Shown here: in pieces, positions 1 through 11,900 of the stretch
Position numbering within the stretch: the first letter of the stretch is position 1
Layout: each line of letters opens with the position of its first letter
Assembly: GCA_032988165.1 (NCBI GenBank)
Contig: JANTQF010000039.1
Location: 115,949-179,948, forward strand
DNA: 64,000 nucleotides
Direction: 5' to 3'
Origin: Emmonsiellopsis sp. PD_33
Taxonomy: Eukaryota > Ascomycota > Eurotiomycetes > Onygenales > Ajellomycetaceae
Translations under genes and position numbers: made by a program
The notes under the pieces: generated by a model
The model's input: the letters and a program-made list of their open reading frames with translations, nothing else
The model's database searches: none
Told to the model about the DNA's origin: nothing

Positions 1-393
1 ATATTCAAAGCTCACGGGGGAAGTAGAGCAACTGTGTTGTTTAAACCGACGAGGATTTCTCTGCGTTGTTTGAATATTTGTAAGGTTTCAAAAATAATCG
101 AGAAACTGTAGAAGATATTGTGCTTTTCAAAAACCTTGCGAAAGTCGCGTAAATAATCCAGTAACTAGTTAAAAATCCCCAACACGATGATCAACACGTC
201 CATTTCGCGTCAAATCTTCCCCAAGTTCCCACTCTGTCCTCGCCAACATTTAAATCCATCTCCTTCTTCCAGAGACAAATACCGAACAATTACCCCCATC
301 TCTACAGTCACTCTCCTATTTTAATTCCAGCTTGAATTAACCCATATCTCAATCCAATTTGCACCCTAAAACTCCAACTTCTCTACGGACCAA
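1..393. other. Upstream spacer, no gene seen
   Basis: No coding potential is visible. The last 150 bases are C/T-rich with TTTTAATTCC-like tracts, as expected for the promoter and leader of the gene starting at 394. Confidence 0.6.
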
Positions 394-1002
394 ATGGCAC
401 TCCCAACAACCTTAGGCATCCATGAAAGGCTCGAAATCGCCATCGACGACGTATCTGACTCGAGATTACGCACTCTGGTGAAAGATCTACACAAGAACTT
501 TCCCGACGCTAAAAAATGGCTGGAGAACGAGCTGCTCACGACCGAGGAAGAGATCCAGCGACATGCAGAGAGCCAGCGCGACATCGATGAGAAAAAGAAA
601 GATGCAGACACAATGAAACCCGCAGACCTGAAGCGGCCGCGTCGCCGCCATGTGATTTGCGACAACTGCAAAGAGGAATTCGATGTGTTGGATAATTCCA
701 AGGAGAGTTGTCGATATCATCCTAGTAGGTCAAGCCAATACTTCGGGTCCGTCGTTTTGATTTAGGTGTTTTTGGAACTGAGAATTGGTACCTATGTAGA
801 GAAATGTTATCCAGATTATGAGTGGTTTGACAACATGGTCGAAGACTGTGGTATTGGTATTTCTCATGATGGCGAGGAAGCACTTGAGGAGTTTCCTCAG
901 GGGTATATCTATCGGTGCTGTGGTCGGACGGGTCTAGGGGAGCCATGTAAGGCAGATAGGCATGTGGAAAGGCACGCAAAGAGGATGAGGACCTATTATT
1001 AA
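394..1002 (+). CDS. Small Cys/His-rich putative zinc-binding protein
   Basis: The proposed CDS has exons 394-728 and 783-1002, giving 184 residues. The two open blocks lie in the same frame and are separated by an in-frame TAG at 763-765. The only GT..AG intron found that restores the frame is 729-782 (54 nt), but its donor (GTCAAG) and branch site are weak. The N-terminal half is charged and probably helical. Next comes C-x2-C-x12-C-x2-H (CDNC ... CRYH), then a Cys/Trp/Asp-rich stretch (KCYPDYEW, EDCGIG), and finally RCCG-x5-C-x4-H near the C-terminus. These spaced Cys/His residues suggest two zinc sites. I do not recognise the family by name; it resembles small fungal C2H2/CHORD-like proteins of unknown role. 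The start ATG has an A at -3. Confidence 0.65.
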
Positions 1003-3167
1003 GCTGATTGCGATCAGGACGGGGGTGAGTGTGTGTGTGTGTGGAAAGCTGGCATTGTGATTTGCGTCTGATCATTCACCTAACAATGGCAAACATCAGT
1101 CTAGCAGTTGGGGGAAACATTCGCGCCTTGTGGCAATTTCTCCTTCCATTGATGGAATCTACCTGTACGATATTTTGACCGAGTTTATGTCGCCATTTTT
1201 CACCTTCATCCATGATGATGGACCGGTGAGATTCACTCCGGAACTCTCCTGAAAACCTAGCCCGCTATGAAAAAAAAAAGTACCATTGCATCTTTCATGA
1301 CCGTCGTACCAACGCCGATATTGCAGGCGGTTCCAGAAAGAGGGGGTCAGCACGGCTCCTTTTCTCCAGGAGAATATCTACCCTTGTGTTACGGTCCCAA
1401 TCTATGATCCCAGATTGATTTACAGTTGTTCGTGACACCAAGAGAGAAACCAAAACCGGGGATTCAAAGCAAGGGGCAGAGAAGGAGTAACATAAACAAT
1501 CGGATCTTCACATCCTCTTAAGGCTTGAAAATGTCTGATACATATTTCTGTGTTCCGTATCTATCCATTCTACAGCAAGTATTCAATATCTGTTTTCCTG
1601 GCACAACATTGGATTTACCTGCTTGTGGGCGTGATCAACGCTGTTTTCTATCAATGCAAAGAAAGACGTTGAGTGTGGACCTCAGCCAATAAAGCCCCGT
1701 TAGTTCGAGGACATGGCAGGAAGACGGACGTTGCACCGATGGTGCACTGTTGTTGCACGCCGATGCAAAAGGTGGTGTACCTTTCGGATTCGTCAGTTGT
1801 TGTCGATTCGGGGATATTAAGGGAATCGCAGCGGTTGTGCAAGGTAACCCCGAGCCCCTTTTTGATCTTGCTTTGTTTTTTCCCCTCCTATTTCCCCGCA
1901 GAACGGCTTCCCCAGGAGTTCGTGGTCGGTTTCTAAATATCTTATTTCTTTTCTTGCTCCCCCTTGTCCTTGGCCCCGTTCAGATTTGAATGACACCATC
2001 CCTCCGCTTTTTGTTTCTGGAGTACTGCTACACAGCAGCAGCAAATCTCGGCCAATCTTGCCACAGCACGTCGGTGTGAAGTACAGCTTATCGTTGTGCT
2101 GCGGAGAACCATATCCCACATAATTCTCCCTCCTCCAATACATTGAGAAGTCTGCCGAGAGAAAGCCGATCTGACTAGCCTCTAGGGCTCAGTTCCTCTT
2201 AGCCCTCGGCGGCCGAATGTTGCATACGAGGATACAAAGGAAAGTTTTCAACCGGGAACATATGACCTTTTCCTGGTTTATCGTTCGCAATAGATGAGCA
2301 ACGATGCGCGAACGTTGGTCTCAGTCCCGCCGTTTCTTCCTCCTTCAATCCATGGATATGGAATTCAAAACACGACCACCCCGGCTGCGAATCATTCAAT
2401 TGCATTTTCCATTGGCTTTCCCTGGGACAAGCCGTGCCTATGGATTTCCGTGCAGTTTGCAATCCCGTTCTAGCAGGCCGCTATCAGCCTCGCAGGTTCA
2501 GGCGCATCTCCCAGTCCACTTCGTCGCTTGACGCTCAACTAACTCTGTTCGAACGCACGGCAGTGCACAATGCTCGGAAAGAGAACATGATGAAGAACAG
2601 AATCCCTCGTCGATACTCGATGGGGGCTGCAATTTTCATTGCCGCGCAATTGCAGACATAATTGGTTGGAGGCTATCTACAATTAACCACCTAACTAGGG
2701 CAAAATGAGTCGTGTCATGGTTATCAAGATACTTACTAGACAGCAATAACTATTTTATCTCTGTGTGGTATTGACAAGCTACGGCAAGATCAGTTAGATT
2801 TTGTTTTAGTGTTTTGATTTCTGCTCGGCCTAAAACTCGGCATCGCGTCGGCTATCTATGACCGCGGGCGACTCGATCTAATGTTTCAAAGAACCACTAC
2901 AAGAAAAGCACTACAAGATTAAACTTGTTATGCTTGTTTCCTGACTAGCAGAGAGACAGGAGTTTCAATAAATAAGTCTCCTGCTAAGATTCATTATCTT
3001 TTATCTGGCTTCCAATTCCAGCTTACCGGATCACCTATATTTTGCCGAAACACCGAGGCTCCTCTATCCTGGTGTTTACTTTTATTTCCAAGTGATAAGC
3101 TTCAAGTACATTCTTGCGCAGCTATACTTTATATTTCTTTTAATTTCAAAAGAAATTGCTCCTCACC
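1003..3167. other. 2.2 kb intergenic, no gene recognised
   Basis: There is a short (GT)n tract near 1029-1042. Several ORFs under 110 codons exist on both strands, but none shows a recognisable domain or spliceable neighbours. The right end is the promoter of the CoA ligase. Confidence 0.6.
3053..3058 (+). promoter_or_regulatory. CCGAGG, possible FarA/FarB-type site
   Basis: CCGAGG (reverse complement CCTCGG) lies about 110 bp upstream of the CoA ligase ATG. CCTCGG is the established core bound by the Aspergillus fatty-acid regulators FarA/FarB, which control peroxisomal beta-oxidation genes. A second copy, in the other orientation, lies at 2204-2209. A hexamer occurs often by chance, so this is only suggestive. 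Confidence 0.35.
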
Positions 3168-4995
3168 ATGCCCTACAAATCCAGATGGTCAATCCCCATC
3201 CCCCAACAATCAATTCCAACATGGGTATTCGAATCCCCCACCAGCCCTCTAGATTCCACAAAACCCCTTCTCATCGACGCAGCAAGGCCCGACACCCATT
3301 ATCTAACTCTGGCAGGGTTCAGATTATGGGCTCAACGGCTTGCTGTGGGCCTGAAAGCAGCCGGCCTGCAACAAGGCGACAGAGTGCTCCTCTTCTCCAG
3401 TAACAACATATTCTTCCCCGTCGTGTTTATGGGCGTCATTATGGCCGGTGGAATCTTCACAGCTGCCAACCCCACTCTCATACGTCGTGAATTGGCATAT
3501 CAACTCAAGGATTCAGGTGCAAGCTTCATGCTTTGCAATGAAGATCAAATGGCGACGGGTGTAGAAGCCGCGGTAGATGCAGGCCTTCCACTCAGCAGGG
3601 CGTTCGCATTCGACGACCACATCCTCGATAACTCCGGCAAGCCATTAGCCGGCTGCCGAAACTGGAGGAATCTCATCGCAGATGAAGCTGCGGGCCGACA
3701 ATATGAATGGACAAGCCTAACCGGCACCGGCGAGGCGGACAGCGTCATCGCAGTGCTAAACTACAGCTCCGGAACGACCGGTGTCCCCAAGGGTGTGGAA
3801 GTGACCCATTGGAACTATGTTGCCAACGGATGCCAATGGAAGCACCTCGCCGAGCTAGACCCCAGCGAGGCACTGGTTCGACACCGTCTATCTTACCTTT
3901 ACACAGTCCCCATGTACCATGCCATGGGCCAGACGATCTTCTGCACTATCATCCCCGCACGCCGCATACCGATATACATCATGAAGAAGTACGATTATAG
4001 AACGATGCTCCGCAACATCCAGCGGTTCCAAATTACAGACCTCGCGCTCGTCCCGCCTATTATTGTCTCGCTGGCGAAGGATCCAGAGCTCCGCGCTGGG
4101 AAGTACGATATCAGCAGCATCGAACGGATACGATGTGGCGCGGCGCCACTGGGCCGCGAGGTATGTGAGGAACTTGAGAGCCTGTGGCCTGATGGCAGAG
4201 TGAATGTCAAGCAGGCGTGGGGCATGACGGAGGCGACATGCTCTGTTATCGGCTGGGATCCCAGGCGGCGGTCAGAGAACCATGCGGTTGGCGAGCTGCA
4301 TGCAAACTGCGAGGCGAAACTGATTTCAGATGAAGATGGGAGGACGGAAGTGGCGCATGGAGAGCGCGGGGAGCTTTGGATTCGCGGGCCGAATATTATG
4401 AAGGGGTATTGGCGAAGGGAGGCGGAGACCAGGGAGACGAAAACGGAGGATGGCTGGTTGAAGACGGGTGATATTGCTTATGTCGATGAGGAAGGGTATT
4501 TCTTTGTGGTGGATAGGAAAAAGGAGCTTATCAAAGTCAAGGGGAATCAGGTTGCGCCAGCGGAACTTGAAGCGTTGTTACTGGAGCATCCTCTTGTTGG
4601 AGATGCGGCGGTTATTGGGGTTGTCATGTAAGGATTAACATTTACTCCTACTCTGGGTATGTATATTCGTTACTAACCATGGTCATAGTGACGGAGAGGA
4701 AGTTCCTCGGGCATATCTGGTGCCGCGGGCTGGTCAGAAAGCCGCTCTTGAAGCAGTTGATATTGCAGAATGGATGTCTACACGAGTAGCACGGCATAAA
4801 AGACTTCTCGGAGGCGTTGTTATTACCGACGTGATACCGAAGAACCTAGTAAGCTCTAATAAGTTACTTTACAAGGAATGTGGGATATAAGCTAACCTAT
4901 TTGCAATGAATTAGAGCGGAAAAATCCTGCGACGATTGCTCCGGGATAAAGCTATGGAAGAAGTGAAACTAAATACCCCGAGAGCGAGACTATAG
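3168..4995 (+). CDS. Peroxisomal 4CL-like acyl-CoA synthetase (AMP-binding)
   Basis: The exons are 3168-4627, 4689-4848 and 4915-4995, giving 566 residues. The protein belongs to the ANL superfamily and should activate an aromatic or fatty acid to its CoA thioester via an acyl-adenylate. Visible motifs are the P-loop SSGTTGVPKG (about 200-209), the A5-like QAWGMTEA (about 349), the hinge GWLKTGD (429-435) and the C-terminal catalytic lysine in SGKILRR (K543). The C-terminus is PRARL; ARL is a PTS1 tripeptide, so import into peroxisomes is expected. The ATG at 3168 has a CACC context. Both introns are canonical (61 and 66 nt). It converges with an SKL-tagged enoyl-CoA hydratase 176 bp away, which suggests a joint role in beta-oxidation-like chain shortening, for example of phenylpropanoid or branched acids. 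The exact substrate cannot be read from the sequence. Confidence 0.93.
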
Positions 4996-5171
4996 ATACC
5001 CCTTTCAGCATACTGAGATAACGTGGTTATCCAGATGAGAGAAATCTATTTTATTCATCTATTCTCTATCCAGCATTTAGATTTGATATTACTTCGTAGA
5101 CATAGCACAGACATCAGTTAACCATCTATCTACAGCTACATCCTCCTATATCCACCCCAGCAAGCTGCAGA

Positions 5172-6020
5172 CTACAACTTACTCCCCTTCTTCCTACTCA
5201 AAAACGCCCCCATCAATCTCCCCGGCTCCGTCTCCCCCCTCGCATCCACCTCAAACGCCCTCCCAAAATGATCAATGCCCGCCTCAATCGCCTCATTCAA
5301 CCCCAGCTGCTCCCACCTCCCAATCAACTCCTTCTGATTCCTCACCGCGCCCATCCCATTCTTCTCCAACCTCCCCACCCACGCCGCAACCGCCTTGTCC
5401 AACTCCGCCGGCTCCACCACCTTCTCCACCAACCCCCATCCCAGCGCCTCCCGCGCATCGATCGTCTCCCCAAGCAACAGCAGCTGTCTCGTCCGCCCCC
5501 ACCCAATCAGCCCGGGTAGCAGCGCCGCTTCAACAACGCTAGGCACCCCCATAGCTACCTCAGGCATGCCCAGCAGCGCATCACTGCTCGCGATGCGCAT
5601 GTCGCATGCAGCCGCAATCTCAAGGCCCGCGCCCAGTGCGATGCCGTTAATCCGCGCGATGACGGGGACGGGACAGTCGCGGATGCTCTTGCAGGCTGCG
5701 TGGATTTTGGTAATGAATGCGCGGGCGCCGGCGGGGCTGGAGGAGAGGGAAGCCATTTCGGCGATGTCGGCGCCGCCAATGAAGGATTTAGTGCCAGTGC
5801 CGGTGAGGACGATGGCGAGGAGGTTTGGGTGGGTGGCTGTGAGGGATTGGATGGTTGTTGGGAGGGTGGTGAGGAGGGAGGTGTTTAGTGCGTTGAGTTT
5901 GGCGGGGCGGGAGATGGTGATTGTTGCGATGGCTGTGTTGGAGGGGAGGGTGGTTATGGAGGTGTCAATGGTGCCATTGGCATTGCTGTCGCCAGCGGTT
6001 TTATTGCTGTTGTTTGGCAT
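5172..6020 (-). CDS. Peroxisomal enoyl-CoA hydratase/isomerase (crotonase fold)
   Basis: This is an uninterrupted ORF of 282 residues. It is a crotonase-family enzyme that hydrates or isomerises a 2-enoyl-CoA. The oxyanion-hole segments are FIGGADIAEM (about 80-89) and INGIALGAGLEIAAACD (about 124-140). Both classical acidic catalytic positions are present, as E134 (GLEIAAACD) and E154 (GMPEVAMG), which argues for true hydratase chemistry. The C-terminus is KKGSKL, a canonical PTS1. The first 20 residues are low-complexity and do not look like a presequence. It converges with the PTS1-tagged CoA ligase (stop codons 176 bp apart) and is followed on the same strand side by the GMC oxidase. Alternaria AK-toxin biosynthesis also pairs a PTS1 CoA ligase with a PTS1 hydratase, but nothing else here indicates that pathway. 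Confidence 0.93.
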   Translation of the reverse strand: MPNNSNKTAGDSNANGTIDTSITTLPSNTAIATITISRPAKLNALNTSLLTTLPTTIQSLTATHPNLLAIVLTGTGTKSFIGGADIAEMASLSSSPAGARAFITKIHAACKSIRDCPVPVIARINGIALGAGLEIAAACDMRIASSDALLGMPEVAMGVPSVVEAALLPGLIGWGRTRQLLLLGETIDAREALGWGLVEKVVEPAELDKAVAAWVGRLEKNGMGAVRNQKELIGRWEQLGLNEAIEAGIDHFGRAFEVDARGETEPGRLMGAFLSRKKGSKL

Positions 6021-6780
6021 GGTGGTGAAGAATTGGCGCTGAGGGGTTTGCGGCGAGGGTCTGTATAGCCAAGTGATTTAGGAGTTAATGCAATTGTTCT
6101 TCCAGACTGTTTATTTTCTTGGAATTCTAAATGCAGATGGAGAGGAATCACGGAGCCAAAAGAGCTAATGTAAAATACCTCGAGATAGCGAACGCTGGGT
6201 GGTTTGACAACAGGCTTCGGCTATTGTAGAGGCTGCCCCGGTATTTTGCCGAAAATGTCAGCCGTCGAACGGCACTCCGAGCGCCCGAACACACGGGGTA
6301 TGGCTTAGGAAATCTATGAAGCGTCAGTGAGAGTGTGAAAATCATTGAACACAGACTTACGGTTGCAGGAGTCTCATGGCCGGGATTATGGTGATGTTTG
6401 TAAATTTTTATAAAGAAACCTCTGCGCTGGAGAAATTCCATTGCCCGTCCAGAAATCGGGGTTGGGGAAATAGCCGTACCCCGGCTTTTGTACAATCCGG
6501 GGGAACTAATAGTTAGTTAGCACAGACTCCACCGAGTTGAAATCGCCGTGAAATCGCCGGATCAAAGTCGCCATATTTTGCAACCGGCCGATGAATATTC
6601 TACTGAATATAGCAAAGCGTGCACAATGCACAACATCAGAAATCCACTCCAAAAGTCCTCTGATAACCAAAAATAATTACTCATATTGTCCTTTCCAGTT
6701 AGTTCATCATTTAGATATCAAATTGAACATATTCAGTGACACAAATTCAGACTTTCGCTTTCAGAAATACGATCAATATC
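6021..6780. other. Intergenic, hydratase promoter and GMC 3' flank
   Basis: No gene is visible. It holds the promoter of the minus-strand hydratase on the left and the 3' flank of the GMC oxidoreductase on the right. The right half is AT-rich. ORFs here are short and unsupported. Confidence 0.6.
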
Positions 6781-8964
6781 TCATGTTGCTGCTTGCTGTG
6801 CCTCTTTAATAATATCCGCCGCCTAGAATACCCTTGTTAGCAAGACCTTACAACCTCGATCTTGTAGAATCTGTCCATACCTTTTCAGCAATAGCATACA
6901 CGGTCATAGACGTGTGCGCTCCCACAAGAGTAGGCATGATACTCCCGTCCACAACACGCAGACCCTGCAAACCATAAACAAGCAGATTCTCATCCACCAC
7001 CCCGCCAAGCTCGCGTGGCATCTTCGCCGCAGTGCCAATTGGATGGTAAAGACTGGGCAGGTACTGTCCCTTAACCCATGTGGCTAAGTCTGCATCACTG
7101 ACGACGTCAGCGCCTGGTGTGATCTCACTGGGCTGATATTGCTGGAGTTCCTCCACGGCCATGAAGCGACGGATGAACTTAACCATTTCCACCATGATAT
7201 CGGTGTCAACTGGGTTTACCAGCGCGCGGTAGTCCACGACCGGTTCAGCATTGGGGTTCGCAGGATCGATATTCACGCTTCCACGGGAAACAGGGTGCAG
7301 GTTGATTGCTAAACCTCCGGCGCCGCCACCGAGGAATTGCTCGAAGAATGATACGTTCGCGGAGCGGATGGCGCGGGCGAAAACTTTCTTTTGCGCCTCG
7401 TAGCCGTCGATAACTGTCTGGTCCAAGCCCTCTATTAGATATTCGCCTACTGCCTGTTGCTCATATTTGGCTGCGATTGCCTCAAAATTATCAGGTGAGA
7501 TGGCGGGCATGCCGAGGAATGCTCCCAGGCCTGGTGTCTTCATCGTCGATGGGTCGCCGTTCGACGTTACTGGGGGAGGAGTGGGTTGTTTTCCCCCTGG
7601 GGGTTGGTAAATTAGCCACGATCATGACAGAACAGAATGACACACATACACATAAATGCAACACTAGGCAGGTATCCGTGGTCCTGGAAATTTGCTCCCA
7701 CACCGGGGAGATCAACTAGTAATTCAATCCCAGCTTGTTCGAGAAGGCTGGCAAGTCCAATACCGCTGAGTTGCAGAATCTGTGGCGTGTGCACCGCACC
7801 AGCAGAAAGGATAACTTCCCTAGATGCTCGAACAGTCGTTGACTGGCCATTTCCAGAGTCAAATGTGACTCCAGTGGCAACACCGTCTTCGATGACAATT
7901 TTATTCACTTTAGATTCGGTGACTAGGTGGTAATTCTCACGGTTAAGATTGTCATAATGGCCGGTGCGGGCGTATGATCGAGTGAAGTCATCGGGATTCA
8001 TTGAGGTTGGCAGCCAGATAATCCCGTGGTAGCCAGCGCATCCGTCAACCGGGAATTCGACTCCTGGCATAGACTTCATAGCATCGTAAATGATCTCTTT
8101 TCGTTCTAGTTAGCTTCGCTAGCCATTAAATATCTATTCCAGATTCCCCTTACTGATGAGTGGAGATTCATAGGTTGGAAAGCTCGCATATATCCTTGTG
8201 TTAGGATCCTGTCCCCAGGCGGCTTCGATATCATAAGTGATGTTAAAGTCATTCGCCAAACCCTCGTTCGGTGGCGTGAAGTAGACACCCTAAGACTGGG
8301 GGTTAGCAAGAAAGAAAGCCCAAAATAATCGATGAACGTGTTCCGCACTTTTTTAAAGTACGGCAACAAGCCTTCCCAGTCCCACGTAGATCCTTCACCA
8401 CCCAGTTCTGCCCAGTAATTGTACTCTTCCGCTGTGCCACGATGGAATATCATTCCATTAACACCAGAGCTCCCACCAACAATATTGCCAATCAAAACTG
8501 GGATTTGTTTATTTCCCAGTTCCGTTTGAGGAACTGATTGAAGATCATACAGGCGCGGAGAACCGAACTGCGCTTGGCCCCCTGTAAGGACATCCGTAGA
8601 GTCGTCTGTTGTCCGTGAGAAACAGAATCATATCTAATGCAGATCCCTCGATCCGGTGAGACTTACCTAAGATACCGTCGTTGATAACAAGAACGGTATC
8701 TATCTCAGCAATCAGTGGTGTCCAAGCCAAAGGGGAATTGATGAGTATGCGGTTCTAACAAGCACTATCTTCGGTAAGACGGTCGGCAACAGTCAATCCA
8801 GCTGTGCCACCTCCGATTATGACATAGTCATAGCTTTCTGCAACATCCTGCCGCTCTACAAGCGTCGCGTATTTGGCGGGACCCGGTGCAGCGGAAACCA
8901 CAAGCGGCAACAGGACTAGAAATGTAGGCACCAGGGAAAGGACAGCTTTCCAGATTGAACCCAT
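6781..8964 (-). CDS. Secreted GMC family FAD oxidoreductase
   Basis: There are seven exons: 8760-8964, 8667-8699, 8349-8605, 8154-8289, 7665-8105, 6881-7596 and 6781-6822. They sum to 1830 nt, 609 residues, the usual family length. The N-terminus is a hydrophobic signal peptide (MGSIWKAVLSLVPTFLVLLP), followed by the FAD Rossmann motif YDYVIIGGGTAGLTVADRL. Further GMC signatures are GGSSGVNGMIFHRG (signature 1), ILSAGAVHTPQILQLSGIG (signature 2), and the C-terminal active-site pair in LYHPIGTAAKMP and GAHTSMTVYAIAE. Oxidation of an alcohol or sugar coupled to O2 or a quinone is expected, outside the cell or in the secretory path. The last exon encodes AADIIKEAQQAAT, a typical GMC ending. Retention of the last intron (6823-6880) gives an alternative end, STRSRL (see findings). 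Specificity (glucose, aryl alcohol, choline-like) is not resolvable. Confidence 0.92.
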
Positions 8965-11900
8965 GATTTCATAGATCCACCAGTTGCAGAATGCAAAGAC
9001 GAGCCGAAACTTTCAAAAATTCAATGAGCCTGATCGCCTAAGCATCAGCCATCAATCTGACACGGACAAAATGGATAGATTGCTACATCCCACAGGGACG
9101 ATGGGTAGATCTTTATAAACTACCTGACAGCACAGAGCTGGGCGCGTCAATGAAGCCATTTAGCCATACGCTATGGCCATGTCAATGGATATAAGCTGTT
9201 AATATCCAAGCCGTGAACAACAAGAAACTCGGCGACTGGGATGTTGCATGGTCCAAGAGAACTCGGACGGGGAAACCCAGTCGCCAGATCTATATGAGTT
9301 CATAAATATCATCAATCATGGCTGACAATGAATACATTAGCATCACAGCCCGGACATGTTTGTTGGGGTGCACACGGGAAGAAACGATATCAAAAGGGGG
9401 GATCGGCCCGTTGGTGATCGGAATAAACGTGGTAAGGCCTGGATAGCCCTGCAAGACGATGCCGAAGAAACAGGGGGTCCCCTATAATTCGCAAATGAAA
9501 TTGGGGCCGAGATTGCCCGCCAGATAATCTGATAGGCACGAATATCATAGACAGCCATTTTAAAAAAAAAAACCACCCGTCTCCTCCTCCCCGCCCGTCC
9601 GGGCACGGTACTCCTCCCCACGTCCCCTGGCAGTTCCACCAGGCATCAGGAGGCAACGTCTATTTAGATTAGATTGACGCACCGAAAAGGGCAATGCATC
9701 TCGGCATGGGGTCTTTACCGAAATATAAAACCCCTCCCCGTGCTTCGGCCAGGTTAACCCACGCGATCTGCCGAAGCTTAACATTCGCGTTTGTCCACAA
9801 CCTCTCGCGCACGCTCGAGGCCAGCGAGTCTCATGTCCGGGGGGGATACTGCGTGACTGATGGCCAACATGATCAGCTTGTCAGAACACGCACTCGACAG
9901 GCATGTATGGCATGATGATTCATGTTCTCATCGTCAGAGCATTTTGTGGGGTATCGTGATTCATGGAGCTGTTGCCGGATGTCGCAGCAAGTATTCATAC
10001 TATCGGGTACTGCCAGTCTGCCAATATATCCAGAGGGCATATGTATATAGGCGGACTTTGGGCATCAGAAACCGAGAATCATAGTTGAATGTTATGTTGC
10101 GCGGTTGAAAAAGAAAGAAATCACGACGAAGTGGAAGAAATTCGCCGAGTATTTGGGTCACGTGCAATGATTTCACCAACCCCCCACCCCCTTTTCTCAA
10201 CACAAAACGCATCCGCAGAAGAATTTTTCTAAATGGGCTATCTTTAAAGACAGAAAGTAAAAAAAAAATTCCATCGGTCCACTGCCCTTCCCCTCCGTCA
10301 ACGAACTCCATGCGCCCCCACGACCAAACAGCCCCCCGACGTATGACCTCTTCTCCCAAACCCCCTAGCCATACCGAGCGCGAAGCCCAATCTGTTAACG
10401 CGGAACATATCATGGCTACAGCTTCCAACGGAATATGGTAGCATATTTACAAATATAACCTCAAAGGGAATATGATTTTCAATTGTCCCAAGCTACATAG
10501 AAAGAACCAGCCAAGGATTAAGTACTACTAGATCTACTGATCTAGTATCTAGTACTATCTATGTGGTGAAATGGAGGTACCATCATATGTCCATCCATTC
10601 ACCGCGCGGGAGTGGCTGTTCGTTCCCATTGCTAACTTTACACTGCTCGATGTCGGGAAAGACAGTCTGAGACCAGCGGGTTAGACCACGAAGTCAAGTC
10701 GCCAGCGAGCCCATGTTGGAATTGCGAATATCAAAAGTGGAAAACATGTGCCTGTCTCTGAAGCCTTGGAATGGTCCGTTATTAAGTAGTTATGCCGAAC
10801 TTGCCAACGGGCGATCCGAATCCAATTGACAGCCGGCAGTGTAGAATTCACCATCGTTCGAGACTGGGATCTTTCATCGCTGGGCAACGATATCGGCCTG
10901 GTTCTATGTACTCCGCTCGAAGTGCACGAGCTAGCATCAGTGGCATGAGGGGATGTAGAGAGTGCGAGCGATGTCATGTTGCCTTGCATCTCGACTCCGC
11001 TGGCTAGGGAGTTGATAGACCAGTCTCCGCACAGGTTTGCGGCGGTTAACGAGAAAAGAGGAGAGGAAACCCGGCCATGACGATTAAGAAGCGGAGGCGG
11101 ATTGATGACTGACTGCTGGGTTGATGCTAGATCACAGGGATCCATTTAGCAAGCATTTAGCATATCATGCGGATAAAAAATGGAATGTTAATAGATGCAG
11201 GAGGTTGGAGTCGCCTCGCTCAGAGACATAGAACAATCCAGAAGAGAACTTAGTTCCTAGATAAAGCTTTGAATTGGGTTTAAAGTCTAACAGACGTCCC
11301 TCATCAGCTGGACTATGTTAGAACTCTATGGCTTTGTTCTTTTGGCGGCGACAGACTTCAAACTTCGAGATATACTTTGCCGTTCCGGAATCAGGGAGGG
11401 GAGCTCTCCGTTGGAGTTGGACATAACCAGAGGAAGACCATGGCAGTACCCGGATTCCCTGCCAGAGGCGAATCAGGAGTATTCTGCGAGGGGCGAACAC
11501 TGAGGGGGAACAATAAGCTTCATCTCTTCCAGTACGCTCCTACTTACCATATCGCCCGCGGAGGTTGATACGGCTTGATTGAAGACAACAGGTGCATTGG
11601 GTAGAAAAATCTCAACCCATCTGTCTCCTATGTGCTGTCGGGGGAAAATGAACTGAATAGGAGAAACAATACCATCGTCCTCCAGCAATACAATCGCCAA
11701 AGCCAGCAAAGCAAACAAAAGGCACCGATAGACAGGTACCAATCAACCGTCTGGCACAGACATCCTCCACAGAGTAGTATGAAGAAGATCCCTTCGATCG
11801 CGGGCCAAACAAGTCCATTATGGAATTACCAGTCCGTTGAATAAAATCCCCCAGCCGAAAATCACACAGAGTTCATCTGACAGTGATTCCTCATCGAACC

